DNA of 64,000 nt from SABI01 sp963663665 (lineage in GTDB: Bacteria; Spirochaetota; Spirochaetia; Sphaerochaetales; Sphaerochaetaceae). The stretch covers positions 186,001 through 250,000 of the forward strand of contig CAXXKP010000010.1 in the NCBI GenBank assembly GCA_963663665.2, in the 5' to 3' direction. The translations under genes and the position numbers were made by a program. Below the pieces are notes generated by a model. The model was not told the DNA's origin and did not search any database. It was given only the letters and a program-made list of their open reading frames with translations. This document shows, piece after piece, positions 8,174 through 16,719 of the stretch; the first letter of the stretch is position 1, and every line of letters begins with the position of its first letter.

Positions 8174-9727
8174 GTGACTTATACTCATATTTCAAATGGA
8201 GCAAATGGTGTGATAGATATTAGAATTCATTCTTCAAGACATTTAGAGGTAAAAATAACATACCCAATACCAAATCATGACTCATACGAAAAGGATATTG
8301 ATTATTTTATATTCAGTCCTCCTCAATTAAATGTTTCTTCTCACGTCATTCAGCGTGATGCGATGCTTAGAAAATTTCAAGCTCATGCTCGCTACTCTTC
8401 TCCTGAAATCACTATTGACGAACTTCTTGATACCTCAAATACGATAAGCCCATTATATCTTATTGAGCTTTATGCTCATCAGATTATTGTAGGTTCCTCG
8501 AAGGTCGATGATGAGATAGTAATTCATGAAATTCAAACACTTTGTAATTCATTTAGGCATGAGGCGAATGCTACGATACAGGAATGTAAGGATGTTATAA
8601 AAAGGGGTACAGCTAAGGAGGTGCTCTCTTTATTACACCTTTTCAGTGGAGAGTCGAAAGAAGTTCTTACACGTTTTAGAGGTATCACACAAAAGATAGA
8701 GTGTAAGTACCCAAATGGTAATAAAGTCTGTAGTGCTTTTTTATGGGGCGATGAGGCAATGAGCCTCATAGTAGAGAAGACGAACATCGATCTCTTTCGA
8801 CTTGTGCAAGCTTATCCCTTGTTAGGTAGAGATGAATATATTTTCTTAATAGGTTACGCTCGTGAAGAAGTTCAATATCGTAAAGAAAATAATTACATGT
8901 CGGTGATGAGTTCAAATACAAAAAATAATAGAGAAAGCATCATTTACAGAAGTGCAGAATTGAAAAAATGGACTCAATCAGTACTTTACCTGCAACCAAT
9001 TGAATCTAAATCACCAAAGAGAGTTGGAGGAATTCTTGCAGGAACAGCAGCTGGTATTGCAATGACTTTTGCAACTCTCACTGCAATTTTTGCGGAAAAA
9101 TTCTTTCTGAAAAATAGTATGCAATGGGCGTTGCTAATTATTTTTGCATATATATTCAAAGACCGAATCAAAGAAGGCTTGAGAGCGTTTTTTACTCGAA
9201 TTGTTCCTCGTCTTTTTTCAGACCAAGTATTCTTTTTCCATGCACCTCGAACTAATAGAAAAATAAATAAAACCAAAGTTGTATTAAGTATGAAAGGAGC
9301 CTCTTCACTTCCGCCTCTTATTCAAAGAGTGAGAGAAGAGGGAGGAAGTCCTTTTATTGACATGCTTCCACAAGAGGATGTTATCCATTACACAAGGTAT
9401 GTAAAGATTTACCAACACAAAAAGAATAAGAATATTGCTGAACCATGGATTAATTCTATGACAGTCGTTATTCGTCTGAGAATCGATGATTGGCTTAAAG
9501 AGATGGATGATAGTGAGGATTATAGATACATTCCAACCGATGAGCACGATATTGAAATGCAACAAGAAAGTAAAGTTTATCACCTACATCTTGTAATAAC
9601 TGAATCAGGTGCAAAACACCAGATTGAGGATTTGCACCATGTGAAGCTTGTTATGAATAGACAAGGGATTATTAGAATAGAACATATAGATAGTTCTTTC
9701 ACGCCTGAGAATACACCAATTAATTAA
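8174..9727 (+). CDS. Unrecognised 517-residue membrane-associated protein
   Basis: I do not recognise this protein. Residues 1-270 are soluble-looking and mixed alpha/beta. Two hydrophobic stretches follow at about 280-298 (GILAGTAAGIAMTFATL) and 305-328 (SMQWALLIIFAYIF), then a basic connector (KDRIKEGLRAFF). The roughly 170-residue C-terminal domain is strand-rich and contains HYTRYVKIYQHKKNKN. The layout suggests two cytoplasmic domains flanking a membrane hairpin. The start is uncertain: GTG 8174 has no good ribosome-binding site, and the next in-frame ATG is about 60 codons downstream. The stop is shared base-for-base with the convergent HD gene (4-base overlap). It follows a long gene-poor region, which suggests an accessory gene. 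Confidence 0.65.
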   Translation: MTYTHISNGANGVIDIRIHSSRHLEVKITYPIPNHDSYEKDIDYFIFSPPQLNVSSHVIQRDAMLRKFQAHARYSSPEITIDELLDTSNTISPLYLIELYAHQIIVGSSKVDDEIVIHEIQTLCNSFRHEANATIQECKDVIKRGTAKEVLSLLHLFSGESKEVLTRFRGITQKIECKYPNGNKVCSAFLWGDEAMSLIVEKTNIDLFRLVQAYPLLGRDEYIFLIGYAREEVQYRKENNYMSVMSSNTKNNRESIIYRSAELKKWTQSVLYLQPIESKSPKRVGGILAGTAAGIAMTFATLTAIFAEKFFLKNSMQWALLIIFAYIFKDRIKEGLRAFFTRIVPRLFSDQVFFFHAPRTNRKINKTKVVLSMKGASSLPPLIQRVREEGGSPFIDMLPQEDVIHYTRYVKIYQHKKNKNIAEPWINSMTVVIRLRIDDWLKEMDDSEDYRYIPTDEHDIEMQQESKVYHLHLVITESGAKHQIEDLHHVKLVMNRQGIIRIEHIDSSFTPENTPIN

Positions 9728-10284
9728 GAGGCAAATCCTAATTTATCAGAAATAGTCCGCATTCCCTCAATCGACAACTCAATGACTTCAGAGAGTTCAA
9801 GATTAATCATTTCACAGCCTCTTAAGATCAAGTCTCTATCGACTCCTTGAGAGAATCCTTTGGTTTTCCATTTCTTCATGACAGATTTTACACCTAAATC
9901 AGATAATGAGTTTGAAGGTCTCATAAGTGCTGTAGCACTAATTAAACCAGTAAGTTCATCAATTGTAAACAATACTTTTTCCATAATTGAGATAGGTTCT
10001 ACATCGCAGCAAAGGCCCCAACCATGGGATACTATTGAGTGAATCATATCATCATCAATATTATGTTCCTTCAAAAGAACAGGTGCCATTTTACAATGTT
10101 CCTCAGGGTATTTTTCATAGTCTATATCGTGCAATAGTCCTACAATTCCCCAATATTCTTCATCTTCGTGAAAATAGGTAGCGAATCTTCTCATCACAGC
10201 TTCTACGCTAAGTGCATGTTTTAAAAGAGTATTTGAACTATTGTAAGTCGAATATATAGAAAAGGCTTCATCTCGTGTAATCAT
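9724..10284 (-). CDS. HD-domain phosphohydrolase-like protein
   Basis: A 186-residue HD superfamily protein. Metal ligands are visible as HALSVEAVMR, the core LLHDIDYEKYPEEHC, and HSIVSHGWG. The last region, FTIDELTGLISATALMRP, also matches the small uncharacterised HDIG proteins (COG2316-like) rather than RelA/SpoT or dGTPases. Such proteins hydrolyse phosphoester bonds in nucleotides, but the substrate is unknown. The gene starts at ATG 10284 with an AAGGAG site upstream and overlaps the 517-residue gene tail-to-tail by four bases. Confidence 0.82.
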   Translation of the reverse strand: MITRDEAFSIYSTYNSSNTLLKHALSVEAVMRRFATYFHEDEEYWGIVGLLHDIDYEKYPEEHCKMAPVLLKEHNIDDDMIHSIVSHGWGLCCDVEPISIMEKVLFTIDELTGLISATALMRPSNSLSDLGVKSVMKKWKTKGFSQGVDRDLILRGCEMINLELSEVIELSIEGMRTISDKLGFAS

Positions 10285-10403
10285 GTGGAAAACTCCTTAT
10301 TTTATTTAGGTAAACCTCTTTTTATCATATCTATGATGTGCTACTATGGCAAGTGGATTGAATGATTAGTCCAATAACATCTTAACATATGTAGGAGGAA
10401 CCC

Positions 10404-10502
10404 ATGTCTAATTCAGACGATGGTGGTAGTAGACAGAAATTACTATCAAATAATGCTAAGCAGAATGAATTTCTCCTGCTCCCTTTACCCACAAAGATGT
10501 AA
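10404..10502 (+). CDS. Short leader ORF upstream of corA
   Basis: A 32-codon ORF with a strong GGAGG site (10394-10398) five bases before its ATG. The peptide begins MSNSDDGGSRQ and ends FLLLPLPTKM. It stops 42 bases before the corA start, and the gap holds a hairpin over the corA ribosome-binding site. The short length, good initiation signal and position suggest a regulatory leader peptide rather than a functional protein. The two prolines in the last six residues before the stop are notable. Mg-responsive leader ORFs with proline codons are known for mgtA/mgtL in enterobacteria. That parallel is an inference. Confidence 0.5.
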   Translation: MSNSDDGGSRQKLLSNNAKQNEFLLLPLPTKM

Positions 10503-10516
10503 AATAATGGGTGAAT

Positions 10517-10544
10517 GGTTCTCCAGGAGAGTTATGGAGGAACC
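10517..10544 (+). promoter_or_regulatory. Hairpin sequestering the corA ribosome-binding site
   Basis: GGTTCTCC (10517-10524) pairs with GGAGGAACC (10536-10544) through eight base pairs with one bulged G at 10539. The 3' arm is the corA Shine-Dalgarno sequence and touches the ATG at 10545. The same GGAGGAACC sequence also precedes the leader ORF (10394-10402), so the 5' arm has two possible partners. This looks like a translational switch. Confidence 0.5.
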
Positions 10545-11564
10545 ATGATTACAATAAGAAATACAATGAATCTCCCTTCAAATGGTCCACATGGGACACA
10601 TGATGGGTATGTGTGGGTTGATGCACGAGAAGTAACTCGTGATGATATCTCCCAATTACAAGAAGATTATGCAGTGAGCAGTGAACTCCTCGCTGACATC
10701 ATGGACATGGATGAACAAGCAAGAATCGAGAAAGAGGATGACTATGTTGCCCTCATCGTACGACTCCCCGCTTTTGCGGATGATGCCCACGGAATCAACC
10801 AGTATTGTGTTCCTTTAGGTATTGTAATGATGGAAAAAACTATTATTACCATCTGCCAGAGTGATAGTGTTATTTTAGAGGACTTCTCACGTAATCGATT
10901 CAGGCAATACCCTATAGAGACTCAGGAAGGGTTTGTTATTTCTATTATGGGTCGAGCCGCAATGGTCTACATTCGACTACTTAAATACTTAAATAGACAA
11001 AAAAACCTCGTTGAAGAAGAACTTCATAGAAGTGTAAGAAATGATGAGCTTATTCAACTATTATCAATACAAAAATCATTAGTCTACTTCACTACATCTC
11101 TTGCTACAAACGAAGTTCTATTAGAAAAATTACAAAAATCTCCATATTTTAAAGTCCCCACAGAAGAAGAAAAGGAATTTTTAGAAGATGTAATTATTGA
11201 TAATAAACAGGCAATTGAAATGGCCAATATTTATTCCTCAATTCTTACCGGTACTATGGATGCTTTTGCCTCAGTAATTAGTAATAATCTTAGCTTTATT
11301 ATGAGACGGCTTACAGTAATTTCTATTGCTTTTATGTTCCCAACTTTCGTTGTTGGTTACTATGGTATGAATATCACTCTTCCCTATGCACAAAACAAGT
11401 TAATGATGTTCTTCATAATCCTTATATCGCTGTTTACTGGTGTTGGTAGTGCCATATTATTAAGTGATAGAAGGAAGCGAGCGACTATGAAAAAAGGAAG
11501 AGAGTACAAAGGAAAAAAAAGAGCTAAAAAGAGTTCTTCTAAAGGAAAAATATTAGATACATAA
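10545..11564 (+). CDS. corA: CorA-family magnesium/divalent metal transporter
   Basis: A 339-residue CorA family channel. The large cytoplasmic N-terminal domain is followed by two C-terminal membrane helices, with the signature YGMN at residues 273-276 at the end of helix 1 (FMFPTFVVGYYGMN). The C-terminus is strongly basic (RRKRATMKKGREYKGKKR), as usual for CorA. I start it at ATG 10545, after GGAGGAACC; an in-frame ATG at 10515 would add ten residues and sit in the hairpin arm. CorA forms a pentamer that admits Mg2+ and sometimes Co2+ or Ni2+. The upstream leader ORF and hairpin suggest translational control. Confidence 0.92.
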   Translation: MITIRNTMNLPSNGPHGTHDGYVWVDAREVTRDDISQLQEDYAVSSELLADIMDMDEQARIEKEDDYVALIVRLPAFADDAHGINQYCVPLGIVMMEKTIITICQSDSVILEDFSRNRFRQYPIETQEGFVISIMGRAAMVYIRLLKYLNRQKNLVEEELHRSVRNDELIQLLSIQKSLVYFTTSLATNEVLLEKLQKSPYFKVPTEEEKEFLEDVIIDNKQAIEMANIYSSILTGTMDAFASVISNNLSFIMRRLTVISIAFMFPTFVVGYYGMNITLPYAQNKLMMFFIILISLFTGVGSAILLSDRRKRATMKKGREYKGKKRAKKSSSKGKILDT

Positions 11565-11633
11565 AAAGCATCTTGACCAACGAATCCATATCTCCTTATT
11601 ATCCATACGACTCGATGGTGGAGAATAAAATTG

Positions 11634-12293
11634 ATGGATGATATTTGGCAACTAACAAGACAATTAGAGGGTTCTTCAGTTTCGTTACAATGGAAAGATC
11701 TTCTCGATCTTTATATTGATATAGATCAAAAAGAGAGCGTTTTTACATCTGCTCTGTCGATTAGTTGTCCACCCTCTTGTGGTACCTGTTGTGAGCATTT
11801 CATTCCAGATATAACTTCATCAGAAGCATCTCTTATTGCCGCATATTTGTTATTCATAAAAAAGAGTGAAGATCTTATATCACGGGTAGATCCTTCCTAC
11901 GAGGGAGAATCTTGCCCATTGTATACCAAAGATGAGGCCTACCATTGCCAAATTTATCCTGTAAGGTCGATGGTGTGTCGACTTTTTGGGGCCTCTCCAT
12001 CGAAAACAAAATATAATACTCCAATTTTTAGAAAATGCAAATATAATAGTGATGAGAGTCAACCAAAAATCATTAATAGCGAACAAATTATTGAGAAAGT
12101 AAAAGATATTCAAACTATGCAAGAAGCGAGTAGCTCCTTTTCTTCAATTGTGTTAGACACCTCTACCTATCCATTACCTGTCGCTGTTCGAAATGAGATG
12201 GATAAACTCTCATTTATAGCATCTTATTTAGCTACATTAGCTGAAGAAGACCCACTTGATAGACCTGATCCATCAAGCCCAGTAGCTGTTTGA
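11634..12293 (+). CDS. YkgJ-family cysteine-cluster protein
   Basis: A 219-residue protein of the CxxCxxxCC zinc/iron-chelating family (YkgJ). The first cluster is SCPPSCGTCCEHF. Later cysteines lie in ESCPLY, YHCQIYPVRSMVCRLFG and FRKCKYN, matching the family's spaced ligands and its conserved I-Y-x-x-R-P/S-x-x-C-R stretch. The family's role is unknown, but it is proposed to bind a metal or Fe-S cluster. I chose ATG 11634; TTG at 11631 is equally close to GGAG at 11618-11621. The 3' end overlaps the convergent MFS gene by 70 bases, so their last 20 or so codons are read on both strands. Confidence 0.8.
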   Translation: MDDIWQLTRQLEGSSVSLQWKDLLDLYIDIDQKESVFTSALSISCPPSCGTCCEHFIPDITSSEASLIAAYLLFIKKSEDLISRVDPSYEGESCPLYTKDEAYHCQIYPVRSMVCRLFGASPSKTKYNTPIFRKCKYNSDESQPKIINSEQIIEKVKDIQTMQEASSSFSSIVLDTSTYPLPVAVRNEMDKLSFIASYLATLAEEDPLDRPDPSSPVAV

Positions 12294-13468
12294 CTACGTT
12301 TGATGAAAATAAGCACAATGAGCATAAGTATTGGAAATATTGTGGCACTTAACAATCCCATTTGAAGGGGTGCACTATTGCCAATTGCTATTTGATAATC
12401 AGTTACAACACCAACACTATATGGCCCAATAGCGGCCCCTGTATCACCTGAGGCAGCGAGAAGAGCAAAGAGTGCTGCTGATGCGTGAGGAAACCGTGCA
12501 TGAGCGAGTACAATAGAACCTGGCCACAATAGGGACACTCCTAATCCACTGAAAATGCATGCAAGGAGTGAAACAAAAGGCCAAGGAGAGAGTCCAGCAA
12601 CGAGATAGCAGATAATAGTGAGAATTGTTCCATAGAACATGATATGCCAAATTTGTTTATCTTTCCCATATTTGCCAAATAATAATCTACCAACTCCTAG
12701 GAAGAAAGCGAAGAAGAGTACTCCTAAAAGGTTCCCTGTAGCTTTTGAAAGGCCTAAAGAATTCTCTGCAAATGTAGAAGTCCACTGACTTATTATAACT
12801 TCACTTGCTCCTCCGAACAAGATTCCAGCTAACACTAATAAGAAGAACGGTGATGAAAGGAGTGTTCTGTTTCTTACTCTCTTTTCATGATGCACCATAG
12901 GAGCTAGGGGAACTTTTAAGAATAAGAAAAAGTTAAAAATGGGAATAATTGCCCATATAAGAGGAATGTAAAACCACCTTGAAGGTCCTAGGATGGAAAT
13001 CATCAGTGTAGTTAGCAGAATAACAGCAATGAAACCCCAAGCATAAAACGAGTGGAGAAGACTCATAGCTTTGGCTTTTTCATCTCCTGGGATTGCCCCA
13101 ATAATTGCTGATAATAAAAGTTCTAAAAGCCCACCTCCATAACTGAATATTACAGTAGCCACCACTATCATAGCATATGGATTGTTTGGGAGAATAAATG
13201 GAGAAAGAGCCAAAATGATGAACCCAACAGTTACGAGGGCATGTCCGCCTGTGATAAACGGTCTTACCCCATATGTGTCGACCCATTTGCTGTTAACAAT
13301 ATCAGATATGATCTGAGTGAAGAAATTAATTAATACAAGTCTTCCTATTTGTTCATAGGAAAGGTGATATGAGTTCATGAATATAACAAATAATAAAGGT
13401 GAAAGATTTGTTACAAGCGCTCCCACCAGATTGCCTATATAGGCTGCAATTATAGTTCCCTTATACAT
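12224..13468 (-). CDS. MFS transporter
   Basis: A 414-residue protein with about twelve transmembrane segments. Loop 2-3 reads SKWVDTYGVRPFITGG, the position of the classic MFS G-x-x-x-D-R/K-x-G-R motif, and the second half has LLFGKYGKDKQ at the matching place. It resembles the FucP/YfmO-like sugar or drug carriers, but the substrate is not evident. The end (GSGLSSGSSSANVAK) is low in complexity and is also the stretch overlapped by the convergent cysteine-cluster gene. A GTATACT box upstream of ATG 13468 is a possible -10 element in the short divergent gap. Confidence 0.82.
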   Translation of the reverse strand: MYKGTIIAAYIGNLVGALVTNLSPLLFVIFMNSYHLSYEQIGRLVLINFFTQIISDIVNSKWVDTYGVRPFITGGHALVTVGFIILALSPFILPNNPYAMIVVATVIFSYGGGLLELLLSAIIGAIPGDEKAKAMSLLHSFYAWGFIAVILLTTLMISILGPSRWFYIPLIWAIIPIFNFFLFLKVPLAPMVHHEKRVRNRTLLSSPFFLLVLAGILFGGASEVIISQWTSTFAENSLGLSKATGNLLGVLFFAFFLGVGRLLFGKYGKDKQIWHIMFYGTILTIICYLVAGLSPWPFVSLLACIFSGLGVSLLWPGSIVLAHARFPHASAALFALLAASGDTGAAIGPYSVGVVTDYQIAIGNSAPLQMGLLSATIFPILMLIVLIFIKRSQTATGLDGSGLSSGSSSANVAK

Positions 13469-13527
13469 AATGAAAGATAGTATACATGACTAGAATATAA
13501 GGCAATAGGCAGGTATACTCTTTTAAT

Positions 13528-14199
13528 ATGAAACATATTACAATATATAAGGCTATACTTTTTGATCTTGATGGAACAATCGCAAACACCATAGGTGATA
13601 TTACTTATGCAATGAATGCAGCTCTCTCTCATTACAATTTCCCGATAATCAGTGATGAAGAGGGAAAAAGCTGTGTTGGAAGAGGATTAAAGAATGCTCT
13701 CCTGAGAGCAACATCTTTGAGAGAACTCACTGTAAGTGAAGAACAGTTGGATACTATGTTACAGATACTTATGGATACATATGCAAGCAATCCAACTCAA
13801 TTTGCTACCGAGTATGAAGGTGCGAGCGAATTTTTAGCTGAATGTGTCAAATCTCACATAATTGTTGGAGTCCTCTCAAACAAAGAGGATAAATTAGTAC
13901 AGGTAATTGTTAATAAACTATTTCCTCATATACCCTTCTCCTTTGTCTTAGGAGCACATAGTGATTATCCTTTAAAACCAGACCCAACTTCTATTAAAGC
14001 TTTCATGAATGAGTTTGGCATTTTACCTCATGAATTGCTATTTGTAGGAGATAGTGAGGTCGACGGTATTACTGCTTTGAATGCACAAGTGAGATGTGCT
14101 TTGGTTTCATGGGGGTTTAGAGGAAAAGAAACATTAATTTCTTCCGGTTTTACTAATATTTATGATACATTTAAAGAGTTAAAAAAGGGGGAGCTATGA
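13528..14199 (+). CDS. HAD-family phosphatase (phosphoglycolate phosphatase-like)
   Basis: A 223-residue HAD hydrolase. Motif I is LFDLDGTIANT (Asp13 nucleophile, Asp15 acid), motif II is GVLSNKED, and motif III/IV is PLKPDP with LLFVGDSEVDG. The helical cap between motifs I and II is the C1 type seen in Gph/PpaX-like enzymes. These remove phosphate from 2-phosphoglycolate or similar small phosphates in the cytosol. The stop overlaps the start of the phosphohexomutase gene by four bases (ATGA), so the two are translationally coupled. It is divergent from the MFS gene with only 59 bases between them. Confidence 0.85.
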   Translation: MKHITIYKAILFDLDGTIANTIGDITYAMNAALSHYNFPIISDEEGKSCVGRGLKNALLRATSLRELTVSEEQLDTMLQILMDTYASNPTQFATEYEGASEFLAECVKSHIIVGVLSNKEDKLVQVIVNKLFPHIPFSFVLGAHSDYPLKPDPTSIKAFMNEFGILPHELLFVGDSEVDGITALNAQVRCALVSWGFRGKETLISSGFTNIYDTFKELKKGEL

Positions 14200-15914
14200 G
14201 TACGTATGATGCACAAGAGCTAGAACAAATCTATTCTAAAGCGATAGATTATATTGAAAATGAAAGTGATCCTCAATTCAAACAAGAAGTTATTACCTCT
14301 TATGATGAAAATGCACAAGACGACTTATATGACAGGTTTTATACCTCACTTTCATTCGGAACTGCAGGAATGAGAGGAGTCATTGGAGGGGGTACTAACC
14401 GAATTAACCCTTTCATGATTCGTAAAGTAACTCAAGGTCTTGCTACCTATCTTTTAAGTCAAGAAAAAGATCCAAGTGTAGTCATCGCATTTGATTCCAG
14501 AAACTACTCCCAATTATTTGCAGAGGAAGCAGCCCTCACACTTTGTGCAAACGGCATTGTTGTCTATTTGTATGATACACTACGACCAGTTCCTCTTCTT
14601 TCCTTTGCAGTTCAATATTTAAAGGCTACAAGTGGTATCGTGATCACAGCCTCTCACAATCCAGCAAAATATAATGGATATAAAGTCTACTATAGTGATG
14701 GAGGGCAAGTGACACCTCCTCATGATATAGGGATAGCTCAGATGGTTTCTCAGGTAGAGGTCTCCCAAATCAAGAATATCAGTAGAGATGAAGCCAAAAA
14801 CAAAAATCTCTTACGAGAAGTTCCTGAAATTGTTGATTCTTCATATGATGAACTCGCAATTTCTTCACTACTTAGAAAAGATATCATCGGTGAAGAGAAA
14901 GTGAGTGTAGCATATACCCCACTTCATGGCTCTGGAGATATTCCTGTCAGACGGATTCTCGCTAAATTAGGGCTTGAAACTCACGTTGTTGCATCACAAA
15001 GTGAGGCAGATGGAGATTTTCCCACCGTAAGTATGCCAAACCCTGAAGACCCTGAAGCTATGAGACTTGTAATTCAACTTGCTAAGGAAGTCAAAGCAGA
15101 TATTGTATTAGGTACAGACCCTGATGCAGATAGGCTAGGAATAGCGATACCTAACGATAAGGAGAAAGTAGAGTACACATTACTTAGTGGTAACCAAATA
15201 GCTGTTTTATTGAGCGATTACCTCATACAGCGAAATAAAGAACTTAACGATGCACATAAAACGCCTTTGGTAGTCAAATCATTTGTAACTACTGACTTGG
15301 TTCGAGAAATAACAGAACGAAATGGCGGGCGTTGTGTAGACGTTCTCACTGGATTTAAGTATATCGCCGAGAAAATTGTTGAAGTTGATTCTTCAGATAC
15401 CGAATTTTACTTATTCGGATGTGAAGAAAGTTTTGGATATAATAGTCTCAAAGGAATTAGAGATAAGGATGCAGTTTCATCAGCACTACTAGCTGTAGAG
15501 ATGATGAGCTACTATGCTCATAAAGGAATTACTCTTCAGCAAAGACTTGAAGCTATTTATAACGAATACGGATTCTATACCGAAAGGGTGATGTCTTTTG
15601 CGTATGAAGGGGCAAGCGGATCTCAAAAAATGGGTCAAATAATGGAGTCGTTTAGAAAGAAAAAGGTTGGCGATGAATTCGCTGGTGCTGAAATTGTGAA
15701 AATTGTTGATCTTTTGAATAACCCAGAAAGTGGATTCCCTTCTTCGAATGTTATTATTATTATCTTTGATAATCAAGATAAGATGGTGATAAGACCTAGC
15801 GGAACTGAACCGAAAATAAAATATTATTTCTTCTTTAAAACAGACGCTTCTAAAAAAGAAGAGTTTCTCTCTACACTCAAAAGTAGGGTAGCAAATTATA
15901 AAGCATATCTATAA
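14196..15914 (+). CDS. Phosphoglucomutase/phosphomannomutase
   Basis: A 572-residue alpha-D-phosphohexomutase close to PgcA. The N-terminal SFGTAGMRGVIGGG is the substrate-binding entry. The phosphoserine loop is TASHNP (Ser153), the Mg2+ loop is GTDPDADRLG (Asp308, Asp310, Asp312), the sugar-binding loop is GCEESFGY, and the phosphate-binding loop near the end is RPSGTEPKIKYY. All four catalytic elements are intact and the length is normal for the group. The enzyme interconverts hexose 1- and 6-phosphates and feeds glycogen or surface-sugar synthesis. It starts inside the stop region of the HAD gene. Confidence 0.93.
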   Translation: MSTYDAQELEQIYSKAIDYIENESDPQFKQEVITSYDENAQDDLYDRFYTSLSFGTAGMRGVIGGGTNRINPFMIRKVTQGLATYLLSQEKDPSVVIAFDSRNYSQLFAEEAALTLCANGIVVYLYDTLRPVPLLSFAVQYLKATSGIVITASHNPAKYNGYKVYYSDGGQVTPPHDIGIAQMVSQVEVSQIKNISRDEAKNKNLLREVPEIVDSSYDELAISSLLRKDIIGEEKVSVAYTPLHGSGDIPVRRILAKLGLETHVVASQSEADGDFPTVSMPNPEDPEAMRLVIQLAKEVKADIVLGTDPDADRLGIAIPNDKEKVEYTLLSGNQIAVLLSDYLIQRNKELNDAHKTPLVVKSFVTTDLVREITERNGGRCVDVLTGFKYIAEKIVEVDSSDTEFYLFGCEESFGYNSLKGIRDKDAVSSALLAVEMMSYYAHKGITLQQRLEAIYNEYGFYTERVMSFAYEGASGSQKMGQIMESFRKKKVGDEFAGAEIVKIVDLLNNPESGFPSSNVIIIIFDNQDKMVIRPSGTEPKIKYYFFFKTDASKKEEFLSTLKSRVANYKAYL

Positions 15915-15924
15915 GGGGGATAAA

Positions 15925-16695
15925 ATGAAATCATGCTACCTCATTCAAAGAGGAAACGACAAGAATCTCTTTATATCTATTTATCAAGATGTTTCATCAA
16001 ATAAAGAGTGGAATGAAAATGAAGATATTCATATCTTTAGTGCGAACCAAATCTCAAAGGAAGATAAGGATTCCGTTCTTTATACGCTCTATAATGATAT
16101 TGATAAGGGCGTCGACAGATGGATGACTGATGTAAGATATGTTCCAAGATTATTGATTGGAGGTCTCATTTTCTTAGTTTCCTATTTTTTCTTTTCACTT
16201 GCTGTGAGAGACCCTATTCCTATGATAGATGAGATGGTAATTGCTTCCGTTATTACATTCATCTCTATTGTCGCTATTTCCCGTCGTGATAAACGTAGCG
16301 ATCTCTCCCTAAAGAAGCGATTTGAACTTAAACAAAAAGCAAGTGAATGTGTCTATGAAATAGCCCCAGAATTAGGTGCGATTGAGCAATATCTTTTTGA
16401 ATGTTCTCAACTAGACACGATTGATCTCGCAGATAGTATAGCCATCGTTGATGGGAAAAAATTACCTCATCTTCCATTAGAGATCAGCAGCGATTATATG
16501 ATTCCTTTTAGAGCCCAATTCCTTACCCATATAAGATTGTATCATAAAGATATTTATTCTCTTTACAAAAGATACCTCAAAGTATTAAAAGATGAGGCGA
16601 AAAGAGAAGCTTTTTCCGCCCGTCTCTTACGTGCTGGAATGAATGGATTATCGTTGTCTTTGCTTGCAACCACCATAGAAATAGCGAATCAATAA
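15925..16695 (+). CDS. Unrecognised 256-residue protein with two membrane helices
   Basis: I do not recognise this family. The sequence starts after a good AAGGGGG site, only 10 bases after the mutase gene, so it is probably co-transcribed. Residues 1-70 are polar. Two adjacent hydrophobic segments (LLIGGLIFLVSYFFFSLAV and MVIASVITFISIVAI) form a membrane hairpin at about 74-114. The remaining 140 residues are charged and probably cytoplasmic, beginning SRRDKRSDLSLKKRF. It lies between the sugar mutase and the ComEC-like gene. There is no signal peptide and no catalytic motif that I can see. Confidence 0.7.
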   Translation: MKSCYLIQRGNDKNLFISIYQDVSSNKEWNENEDIHIFSANQISKEDKDSVLYTLYNDIDKGVDRWMTDVRYVPRLLIGGLIFLVSYFFFSLAVRDPIPMIDEMVIASVITFISIVAISRRDKRSDLSLKKRFELKQKASECVYEIAPELGAIEQYLFECSQLDTIDLADSIAIVDGKKLPHLPLEISSDYMIPFRAQFLTHIRLYHKDIYSLYKRYLKVLKDEAKREAFSARLLRAGMNGLSLSLLATTIEIANQ

Positions 16696-16719
16696 TAGGT
16701 TAGTTATCGTAATTACCAT

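Noticed and set aside
8986..9583. Long minus-strand ORFs inside the 517-residue gene
   Set aside because: They have no ribosome-binding site or family similarity and lie fully within a better plus-strand gene.
10515..10544. Upstream ATG start for corA
   Set aside because: ATG 10515 lies next to the 5' arm of the hairpin and lacks a ribosome-binding site, while ATG 10545 directly follows GGAGGAACC.
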